Source of the DNA: Marvinbryantia formatexigens DSM 14469
Lineage (GTDB): Bacteria; Bacillota; Clostridia; Lachnospirales; Lachnospiraceae
Length of the DNA: 64,000 nt
Assembly: GCF_025148285.1 (NCBI RefSeq)
Contig: NZ_CP102268.1
Coordinates: forward strand, 1,178,001-1,242,000
Direction: 5' to 3'
Shown: positions 58,632 to 64,000 of the stretch, piece after piece
How positions within the stretch are numbered: the first letter of the stretch is position 1
How the letters are laid out: every line of letters starts with the position of its first letter
The notes under the pieces: generated by a model
The model's input: only the letters and a program-made list of their open reading frames with translations
Database searches by the model: none
What the model was told of the DNA's origin: nothing
Translations under genes and position numbers: made by a program

Positions 58632-58820
58632 ATGGAGAAAACAGAGTTCATCCGCTGCCCAGTCTGCGGGAATAAAACACGCGACAAAATTCGGGAAGAT
58701 ACCGTACTTAAAAATTTTCCTCTCTTTTGTCCAAAATGCAAAAGTGAATGTCTAATCGACATTGAACAATTCCATATAACCGTTATCAAAGCGCCAGACG
58801 CACAGCCGCAGAGCCGATAA
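58632..58820 (+). CDS. Cysteine-rich KTR-type protein
   Basis: 62 residues from ATG 58632 (or GTG 58623, which overlaps the previous stop). FIRCPVCGNKTRDKIREDTV then FPLFCPKCKSECLID: two CxxC knuckles around KTR, the cysteine-rich KTR family found in ICEs of Gram-positive bacteria. Probably a zinc ribbon. The gene ends at a terminator hairpin that overlaps its last codons. Confidence 0.8.
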   Translation: MEKTEFIRCPVCGNKTRDKIREDTVLKNFPLFCPKCKSECLIDIEQFHITVIKAPDAQPQSR

Positions 58821-58863
58821 CATAAAGGAGAAATTCTCTTTTATGGTTGGCTCTGCTTTTTTT
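58808..58863 (+). terminator. Terminator after the KTR gene
   Basis: GCAGAGCC (58808-58815) pairs with GGCTCTGC (58849-58856), with an inner ATAAAGGAGA/TCTCTTTTAT stem, followed by TTTTTTT. Confidence 0.8.
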
Positions 58864-58886
58864 ATTAAATTAAGGAGAGAACAACT

Positions 58887-59612
58887 ATGGGAGACTATGC
58901 ACTTACAACAAGTAAACTATGCAAGTATTATGGGCAAAATCAAATATTAGAGAATGTAACAATGTCAGTACCGTCAAAAAGCATCTACGGCTTGGTTGGA
59001 GAAAATGGAGCGGGAAAGACAACTCTTTTCCGAATTTTAGCAGGTTTGTCAAAGCCGTCATCCGGCACATTTTCAATCATGCAATCAGTGTCCTTACAGG
59101 AACTATCGGAGGCTCGCAGAAGAATTGGCTTTATGATTGAGATGCCAGCCCTTTATCCCGATATGACTGTATTGCAAAACATTTTTGTCCAGCAAATTCA
59201 ATATAACGGTCACAAAGATGCCTCAAAAGCTATCAGTGTGCTGCAAATAGTTGGGTTAGATACGCAGCAAAACAAAAAGGCCCGTCACCTTTCGTTAGGT
59301 ATGAAGCAGCGTCTTGCGTTAGCGATTGCGCTATTGAACGATCCTGAAATACTTATTTTGGACGAACCTATCAATGGACTCGATCCGATGGGGATTGTTG
59401 AAATCAGAGAATTGCTACTATCACTTAATCAAACGAATGGTATTACGATTGTTATATCAAGCCATATTTTGAGCGAGTTAGAGCACATTGCTACGCATTA
59501 CGGATTTTTACATAATGGGAAACTGCTACGAGAAGTATCTTCTTCCTCCATCCCGCAATCTTCTGACGGCTTGGAAGGCTTTTATAAAGATATGTTGGAG
59601 GGCGGAAAATGA
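58887..59612 (+). CDS. ABC transporter ATPase, BcrA/LanF type
   Basis: 241 residues. Walker A GLVGENGAGKTTLFRIL, signature LSLGMKQRLALAIAL, Walker B ILILDEPINGLDPMG, H-loop ISSHILSEL. The E-loop-type Q region (GFMIEMPALYPDMT with Glu in place of Gln) is the mark of lantibiotic-immunity LanF/BcrA ATPases. It overlaps its membrane partner by four bases. Peptide-antibiotic self-protection or resistance is the known role of this subclass. Confidence 0.88.
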   Translation: MGDYALTTSKLCKYYGQNQILENVTMSVPSKSIYGLVGENGAGKTTLFRILAGLSKPSSGTFSIMQSVSLQELSEARRRIGFMIEMPALYPDMTVLQNIFVQQIQYNGHKDASKAISVLQIVGLDTQQNKKARHLSLGMKQRLALAIALLNDPEILILDEPINGLDPMGIVEIRELLLSLNQTNGITIVISSHILSELEHIATHYGFLHNGKLLREVSSSSIPQSSDGLEGFYKDMLEGGK

Positions 59613-60337
59613 AACGATTGATGAAAGCGGAATTATATAAATTCGGACATGAAAAATCTGTTTGGATTATTTCTGCCGTTCTTATTGCTTGTGCGTGTAT
59701 TTCTATTTTTACGCAGGTATATGCCAGTGCTGAAAATGCCTTTACTAATTTAGGAAAAGATGTAATGGTTCTATATTTGGCCTGTGCTATCTATGCCGGA
59801 GTATCGTTTGCCGACGAATTTAACAATCGAACAATTATTCATATTATTGCACATGGATATAGCCGTATGCAGTTTTTGATGGCAAAACTCATTCACTATT
59901 TACTTGGATGTCTGTTGATTATACTTGCCTATTTAACCATATCTACCGGAATTGCAGCGGCGGTTTTAGGAACAAGTACCCCTGCCTCGGTTTTTATAGG
60001 TCACATATTATATAACATATTAAGGGGATTACCTTTCTATTTTGTTATGACAATGGTTTTCTTTTTCTTTGTAATTGTAACACGAAAAGGAGCCTTAGCT
60101 ATTGCGGGATCAGTTTCATCTGCCATTCTGTTTGTCGTTTTTACAAATAAGGCATATTCAGCTCAAGCATTTCCTGAGCAGAGTTGGTTGAGGTTACTTC
60201 CCAACATACAGTTATCTATGCTTTATGATGGTTCTCTGATATTCACGGATTATTTGATTGCAATAGCACTATCTGTAATTTCCAGCATTATTATATTTAC
60301 AGTATGTATCGCAATTATTCGGAAAACTGAATTATAA
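59609..60337 (+). CDS. ABC-2 type permease, BcrB/LanE-like
   Basis: 242 residues with six membrane segments (SVWIISAVLIACACISIFTQ, GCLLIILAYLTISTGIAAAV, FYFVMTMVFFFFVIVTRKGA, SIIIFTVCIAIIRK). FADEFNNRTIIHIIAHGYSR between helices 2 and 3 is typical of this family of single-permease lantibiotic/bacitracin exporters. Only one membrane subunit is present, unlike LanFEG, so it resembles BcrAB. AT-rich. Confidence 0.82.
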   Translation: MKRLMKAELYKFGHEKSVWIISAVLIACACISIFTQVYASAENAFTNLGKDVMVLYLACAIYAGVSFADEFNNRTIIHIIAHGYSRMQFLMAKLIHYLLGCLLIILAYLTISTGIAAAVLGTSTPASVFIGHILYNILRGLPFYFVMTMVFFFFVIVTRKGALAIAGSVSSAILFVVFTNKAYSAQAFPEQSWLRLLPNIQLSMLYDGSLIFTDYLIAIALSVISSIIIFTVCIAIIRKTEL

Positions 60338-60418
60338 GCTGTTATCAAAAAATCTGAAGCACAGTTACAGAATTACAAGGATGAACCTTGTGAGTGTTTT
60401 TTTAATCGGAGGGAACTT

Positions 60419-60676
60419 ATGGAAAAAGAAACAATGGGAACTGTAATTTCAGTTACAAAACAATGGTGGTTAAAAGTGAATCGTAAACCTGTCCGCGCTC
60501 ATGCTATGGATGGCGCAGCCTTTCCGCATACTATCAAGGTCAAATATACGATAGACGGCAAAGAATACATCTGCCGAAAATGGATTGGCGCAGGAAACAA
60601 AATTCCTGACAAGGGAACAACGATTAAAGTTACCTATTGTGAAGATAATCCATCGAAAGCAAGAATTGAACTCTAA
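60419..60676 (+). CDS. Small DUF3592-like beta protein
   Basis: 85 residues, hydrophilic, no membrane helix: GTVISVTKQWWLKVN, then PHTIKVKYTIDGKEYICRKW and GTTIKVTYCEDNPSKARI. The strand pattern and the phrase KVxYxxDGxxY...VxYxxxNPxxA resemble DUF3592-type beta domains. Frequently placed after transporter genes in ICEs. GGAGG ribosome site. Function unknown. Confidence 0.6.
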   Translation: MEKETMGTVISVTKQWWLKVNRKPVRAHAMDGAAFPHTIKVKYTIDGKEYICRKWIGAGNKIPDKGTTIKVTYCEDNPSKARIEL

Positions 60677-60712
60677 TCAATAAATTTATCAAAATACGGA
60701 GGTGATGATGTG

Positions 60713-61200
60713 ATGGGACATTAGCTGTTTTTGATATAGAAGAATCCGGCAAGCAGATTGGCGAAAAGTTATTTCTGCTTCTTAACGAGGAACAAAAGAA
60801 TGCTCTAATGCAATATATTTTGGAGCAAGGAGTCTGTCATGGAACAGTACTCAATTCCTGTCACACTTCCTCCGCAGCAAAGAAGAATCCTCTAACAGAA
60901 ATACAGGAAGGCGAGCTTTATCTATGCCTGGAACATCGTACTGTCAGGGTTCGCGAACGGATTATCAACCTGACAAGTAAGGAGTTTGATATACTGGCAT
61001 TACTCATTGCCAATCCCAAACGTGTTTTTACTTACGAACTGATTACCGATTTGGTTTGGAAAGAGGATTGTGATTTCTATTCGAGAAAAGCGATTCATAA
61101 TCATATAAGTAAGTTGCGTAAGAAATTGCGCTTTGAACCGGATCTTCCAAACTATATTGAGAGTGTCGCCGGGATCGGCTATAAATTTGAACATCTATAA
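60713..61200 (+). pseudogene. Winged-helix (OmpR-type) regulator with a broken start
   Basis: The frame read from 60721 encodes LAVFDIEESGKQIGEKLFLL, a linker and then a complete OmpR/PhoB-type DNA-binding domain (INLTSKEFDILALLI, RKAIHNHISKLRKKLRF, IESVAGIGYKFEHL). GGAGGTGATGATG precedes ATG-GGA-CAT-TAG at 60713, which stops at once; one more A after GGGA would give Met-Gly-Thr-Leu-Ala-Val-Phe and the full frame. The first in-frame ATG is 60808, within the protein. There is no receiver domain. Either a one-base loss or internal initiation. Confidence 0.6.
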
Positions 61201-61204
61201 CATG

Positions 61205-61243
61205 AGCCCACAAGGTGTTGTTTTCCCTTGTGGGCTTGCTTTT
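61205..61243 (+). terminator. Terminator after the winged-helix gene
   Basis: AGCCCACAAGG (61205-61215) pairs with CCTTGTGGGCT (61226-61236), followed by TGCTTTTT. Confidence 0.85.
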
Positions 61244-61347
61244 TGTAGCATATATTTTAAGAGCAGAATATGTAGAAAATTGCGAATATAAAGAGTAAAA
61301 AGCGAATGTCTGCGGACTGATACAGGAAACATAAACGATATAATTTT

Positions 61348-61396
61348 CTCCCAAGGAGGTATCAAGCAGCCGATTCAGGTTCCTCCTTGATGGGAG
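61348..61396 (+). promoter_or_regulatory. Hairpin holding a ribosome-site-like sequence
   Basis: CTCCCAAGGAGG (61348-61359) can pair with CCTCCTT...GGGAG (61382-61396), with a three-base bulge. The stem contains both an AAGGAGG and a GGAGG that precedes ATG 61400. The 500-bp stretch 61201-61704 otherwise holds only two terminators and an unconvincing 102-codon frame at 61400-61708, so this may be a leader for the sigma-like gene. Confidence 0.45.
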
Positions 61397-61562
61397 GAAA
61401 TGCCTATGCGTCTATGCAACACAGATCCGCAGATAAACTGCTTTACATTCAGTCACCTATACGTCGTAGTCCAGCTCGTATGGATTGCGGCGTTTTTGGT
61501 TTCGACAAAGTTTGAGCATTTTCGCTGTCAACCTCCCGGAAAAATTTCATACTGCTGCTTTG

Positions 61563-61596
61563 GCGCGCCTGTTCTTTGTACGGGCGCGCTTTTTTG
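61563..61596 (+). terminator. Terminator in the leader of the sigma-like gene
   Basis: GCGCGCC (61563-61569) pairs with GGCGCGC (61583-61589), followed by TTTTTT. It is 110 bases before the sigma-like gene, so it may act as an attenuator. Confidence 0.7.
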
Positions 61597-61704
61597 TACC
61601 CTTTTTTTAATCAGAAAGAGACTTAGACCTTATCGCTGCCGCAGCCCACCCTCTGATTTCGATTTTTGCCATCAACTCAAACATCGAAATTGGAGGAAAT
61701 TACT

Positions 61705-62154
61705 ATGAAGAAAATCAATCTTCGGGATTATTACCCGTATTATACACAGGACATGATCGTTGAGGTGCCGGATGAAGTTGCGGACATTCTCCGGGAATAT
61801 AAACTTGCTGAAGCAGCTTATTTTTTGCGTACATACCGGCATAAAGCCTATTTTTCTTTGGATTATGACATCAATGTGGAACATGAGGCTATGGTGCTTG
61901 TTTTGACACCGGCAGATATTTTTGAACAGAAGGAAGAAAACGCCAGACTATATGAAGCGCTTGCCTCGTTGCCGGAAAAACAGCGTAACCGTATCACTTC
62001 ACATTTTCTGTTGGGAATGAGTTTATCGGATATTGCAAAAAGCGAAGGAACCGGCGTCAGCTCTGTACATGAAGGAATCCAACGCGGACTTCGGCGTTTG
62101 AAAAAAAATTTAGAAAAAATGAATACAGACCCCGAAAATTACCATCAAAAATGA
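61705..62154 (+). CDS. Sigma-70 region 4-type regulator
   Basis: 149 residues from ATG 61705 (GGAGG upstream; the in-frame extension to 61666 lacks one). The C-terminal part is a sigma region 4 HTH: LYEALASLPEKQRNRITSHF, LLGMSLSDIAKSEGTGVSSV and HEGIQRGLRRLKKNLEKM. The N-terminal 90 residues (LRDYYPYYTQDMIVEVPDEV then ADILREYKLAEAAYFLRTYR) lack a region 2, so it is probably a regulator of ICE excision or transfer genes rather than a full sigma factor. This family is found near the integrase in Tn916/Tn1549-type elements. Confidence 0.8.
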   Translation: MKKINLRDYYPYYTQDMIVEVPDEVADILREYKLAEAAYFLRTYRHKAYFSLDYDINVEHEAMVLVLTPADIFEQKEENARLYEALASLPEKQRNRITSHFLLGMSLSDIAKSEGTGVSSVHEGIQRGLRRLKKNLEKMNTDPENYHQK

Positions 62155-62158
62155 AATG

Positions 62159-62290
62159 TATAATAGAGGGACATATTCGGCGGGACAAGCCGGACGGGTG
62201 TGGTAAGGAAGCATATACATCCTCCACCCTAACTGTAATATCAATTTGTCTGCCATGCCCCTTGCTTGTTCCTTGACAACCGAATATACG
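62159..62290 (+). other. Structured non-coding leader
   Basis: TATAAT at 62159-62164 is a possible -10 box. ATATTCGG (62173-62180) is perfectly complementary to CCGAATAT (62280-62287), closing a region that contains further stems (CGGC/GCCG at about 62178-62192; GGGTG...AGGA with TCCT...CACCC at about 62196-62229). No gene fits it. The phrase TTGACAACCGAATAT here and CTGACAACTGAATAT at about 17043-17057 are alike. Confidence 0.4.
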
Positions 62291-62367
62291 CTGTTACAGG
62301 TACTTCATTCTGTGTTCCGAGCGACAGATGGGGCGGCGCGGTGACAGGCGGCCTAAGGAGGTGATGA

Positions 62368-62661
62368 ATCCAGGCTGTCCGAGCGATAAACGCAACCTAC
62401 GAAACCGGCTGTGGCAGGCCGGACGCGATAACGACACAGATCATAATGGTACTTCTTCACAGCTTCCTAAAGACTTGGGGAGAGTTCCTGCGGCGTTTGC
62501 TTGCTCTGGCAAAGCGGCGGCGTATGTGGGACTATGATGCGGTGACGCTACCCGCAGCCTGTAACAGCCCCGTCCTTATAACAGAAGGACTTGCCGGGGT
62601 GCGTGGCAAATACGGCAGTAAAATCGAAATCAGATATAATGGGCCGGATTTATGTGTGTAA
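62368..62661 (+). CDS. Possible small protein with ATC start
   Basis: 97 residues if begun at ATC 62368, six bases after the GGAGG of a full AAGGAGGTGAT ribosome site (62355-62365). The frame has no stop and contains a hydrophobic/basic stretch (IIMVLLHSFLKTWGEFLRRL, LALAKRRRMWDYD). An alternative is ATG 62364, two bases earlier in another frame, giving about 57 residues. I cannot say which is real; the 570-bp region 62155-62725 has nothing stronger. Confidence 0.35.
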   Translation: MQAVRAINATYETGCGRPDAITTQIIMVLLHSFLKTWGEFLRRLLALAKRRRMWDYDAVTLPAACNSPVLITEGLAGVRGKYGSKIEIRYNGPDLCV

Positions 62662-62725
62662 TAACCATAGATCCGACCTATTCATGTGGTCTTGATAACA
62701 CAGTTTTCAGAAGGGAGTTGATACT

Positions 62726-62941
62726 ATGGAATTGAACACCATTGTCAGTGAAGTGGGTACGCTGGTAGACATTCGGGATGTCTCTGTCAACAAAGAACTT
62801 TCCCGTGATGAACGGATTGCAGAATTTGTTCAGCAAATCAAAAATCCATACCATTTTAAGTGTGGACGTTTTACTGTACAAGCCAGTTTTTCTGCTGAAG
62901 GTGCTACCCTGGAAGAATGTATCAAGGGTATTTTGCGATAG
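62726..62941 (+). CDS. Small conserved ICE protein before the recombinase
   Basis: 71 residues: IVSEVGTLVDIRDVSVNKEL, then SRDERIAEFVQQIKNPYHFK and CGRFTVQASFSAEG. I associate the phrase VDIRDV...DERI..F..QIKNPY..KCG with a small family (possibly DUF6870) that accompanies serine recombinases of these elements. AGGGAG ribosome site. Role unknown, possibly linked to excision. Confidence 0.6.
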   Translation: MELNTIVSEVGTLVDIRDVSVNKELSRDERIAEFVQQIKNPYHFKCGRFTVQASFSAEGATLEECIKGILR

Positions 62942-63076
62942 CTGCAATTTTAAGAAAGGGGCTGACTTTTCCGTAAAAGCATGGTAGAATAAGAATCGGA
63001 AAAGGAATTGAATATGGAATAACCACACTTCTTGAATTGCGGGGATTTTTCTGTGCAACGAAAGGAGTGTTTTTTT

Positions 63077-64000
63077 ATGCAGATTTACAAAGCGATTAAG
63101 TACATCCGTCTTTCTTATACGGATGATAAAACAGTAGAAAGTGACAGCGTTGCTAACCAGCGGCGCCTGATCGATGACTACATAGCCCGACACCCGGAAA
63201 TTGAGGTTGTGGCAGAAAAAATTGACGATGGTTATAGTGGTGTTTTGTTTGATCGCCCGGCATTTCAGGAAATGATGCGGATGATCGAACAAGGCGAAGC
63301 TAACTGTGTGATTGTCAAAGACCTCTCCCGCTTAGGTCGTGAGTACATAGAAACAGGCCGTTATATGCGCAGGGTATTTCCAGCCTATGGAGTGCGTTTT
63401 ATCGCAATTAACGATAATGTGGACACGGAAAATGACGCTGCCGATGATCTCACGGTTTCTGTCAAAAACATTATGAATGAGGCTTACTGTCGGGATATTT
63501 CTGTTAAGACACGGAGCGCCCTGGAAGTAAAACGGCGCAGCGGGGATTTTGTAGGTGCTTTTACCATTTATGGTTATGTGAAAGTCGGCGATAAACACAA
63601 GAGTCTGGAAGTAGACGAATATGCTGCTAATGTTGTGAGGGATATTTTCAGAAAACGGCTGGAGGGATTCAGCGCTTCCCATATAGCGGATGAACTGAAC
63701 CGATTAGGAATTCTTTCGCCTTTAGCGTATAAGCGCAATCACGGAATGCCTCATGCAAAAGGTGGCTATACAGACCGAAAGGATTGCAAATGGTCTGCAA
63801 CTACAATCATCCGCATTTTGCAGGATGAAACTTACACCGGAACACTGGTCCAGGGCAAACAGACAACGCCCCATTTCAAATTAAAAGAGCGTGAGGACAA
63901 ACCTTCTTCGGAATGGATTCGTGTGGAGGGAACCCATGAAGCGATCATACAAAAGCACGATTTTGATCTGGTGCAACGGCTCCGCAGGATTGACACAAGG
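63077..64000 (+). CDS. ICE large serine recombinase (integrase), 5' part
   Basis: 308 residues are visible before the window ends. The resolvase domain starts QIYKAIKYIRLSYTDDKTVE with the nucleophile Ser13, then GYSGVLFDRPAFQEMMRMIE, CVIVKDLSRLGREYIETGRY and FIAINDNVDTENDAADDLTV; a recombinase domain follows (WSATTIIRILQDETYTGTLV). It resembles TndX/Tn1549-type integrases that excise and insert the whole ICE, and is distinct from the IME enzyme at 7285. AAAGGAG upstream of ATG 63077. The ICE attachment site should lie shortly after its end. Confidence 0.9.
   Translation, partial: MQIYKAIKYIRLSYTDDKTVESDSVANQRRLIDDYIARHPEIEVVAEKIDDGYSGVLFDRPAFQEMMRMIEQGEANCVIVKDLSRLGREYIETGRYMRRVFPAYGVRFIAINDNVDTENDAADDLTVSVKNIMNEAYCRDISVKTRSALEVKRRSGDFVGAFTIYGYVKVGDKHKSLEVDEYAANVVRDIFRKRLEGFSASHIADELNRLGILSPLAYKRNHGMPHAKGGYTDRKDCKWSATTIIRILQDETYTGTLVQGKQTTPHFKLKEREDKPSSEWIRVEGTHEAIIQKHDFDLVQRLRRIDTR

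Larger units (their letters stand above)
1..64000. mobile_element. Integrative and conjugative element (Tn1549/CTn-like), internal part
   Basis: The window is filled by conjugation genes (VirD4, Maff2, TrbL, PrgI, VirB4, cell-wall hydrolase, MobC, relaxase), ICE-typical small DUF proteins, cargo transporters and a large serine recombinase at the right edge. Gene content and order match the Clostridioides CTn / Tn1549 transfer module as known from that family. Neither end is visible: the first gene is already open at base 1 and the recombinase is cut at base 64000. An 8.2-kb IME is nested at 7230-15415. The typical Tn1549 resistance genes (vanB cluster) and tet genes are absent; the cargo is ABC transporters. 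Confidence 0.85.

Noticed and set aside
61400..61708. 102-codon frame before the sigma-like gene
   Set aside because: It spans a strong terminator (61563-61596), has an odd composition rich in Cys and Phe, and ends over the next ribosome site. Kept only as leader sequence.
62328..62537. 69-codon frame starting MGRRGDRRP
   Set aside because: The ribosome site AAGGAGGTGAT lies inside it, and the composition is unlike a normal protein.
1..64000. CRISPR array, rRNA or tRNA genes
   Set aside because: No regularly spaced repeats with unique spacers and no cloverleaf or rRNA-like sequence were noticed on either strand. The 3-4 copy cassette repeats are large and carry genes.

Overview
The whole window reads as part of one integrative and conjugative element (ICE) of the Tn1549/CTn type found in gut Clostridia (Lachnospiraceae/Oscillospiraceae-like Firmicutes). 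The signs are a VirB4/VirD4/PrgI/Maff2/TrbL transfer module of the Clostridioides CD1107-CD1115 type, strong AGGAGG ribosome sites, frequent TTG/GTG starts, and a large serine recombinase running off the right edge. No chromosomal housekeeping block, rRNA, tRNA or CRISPR array was seen. Neither end of the element is visible; the right end is probably just past base 64000.

Layout. 1-7229: accessory ICE genes (toprim fragment, HTH protein, LPD1-type zincin, DUF3846/YodL protein), then pcfB and the first 101 codons of virD4. 7230-15415: an 8.2-kb integrative mobilizable element (IME) inserted inside virD4, with its own serine recombinase, TnpW, DUF3847 protein, MobA/MobL relaxase, primase-helicase, an oriT-like hairpin cluster, iteron-like repeats, and two AT-rich cargo genes (VanZ-like, NTF2/SnoaL-like). 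15416-30649: the rest of virD4 and the type IV secretion operon (Maff2, TrbL/VirB6, SpoVG-like, MT-A70 methylase, PrgI, VirB4, M23+NlpC/P60 hydrolase, DUF4315, DUF4366), ending in a 1485-residue adhesin fused to a class B sortase. 30716-32766: a nucleotide-metabolism group (helical MazG/DUF1599-like protein, divergent ThyX, dUTPase). 32872-34538: a RelE/AbrB-type toxin-antitoxin pair, an XRE regulator and a SLOG protein. 34620-44282: DUF3789, DUF5688, topoisomerase III, small ICE proteins, MobC and the ICE relaxase, followed by a hairpin cluster that could be oriT.

44498-56365 is the main cargo: a two-component system (OmpR-type regulator plus intramembrane-sensing kinase) set among three large FtsX/MacB-type permeases. 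Two of them form full cassettes of small membrane protein, ATPase and permease; one permease stands alone, and a fourth cassette is cut down to promoter and small protein. Four promoters carry the same 11-bp-phased ACATTT direct repeats next to a TACAAT -10 box, and the regulator gene's own promoter has one half-site. This looks like a self-contained, amplified peptide-antibiotic sensing and export system. 56549-60337 adds a YtrA-type GntR/ABC operon and a BcrAB/LanFEG-type ABC pair. 60713-64000 holds a winged-helix gene with a broken start, structured leaders, a sigma-like factor, a small accessory protein and the ICE serine recombinase.

The genes form a nested system: the ICE carries transfer functions and peptide-resistance transporters, while the IME has split the ICE coupling-protein gene. 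Precise excision would restore a 614-residue VirD4. Several genes have AUA or AUC, not AUG, at the correct distance from a strong Shine-Dalgarno sequence. All functions are inferred by reading the sequence; no database search was run.
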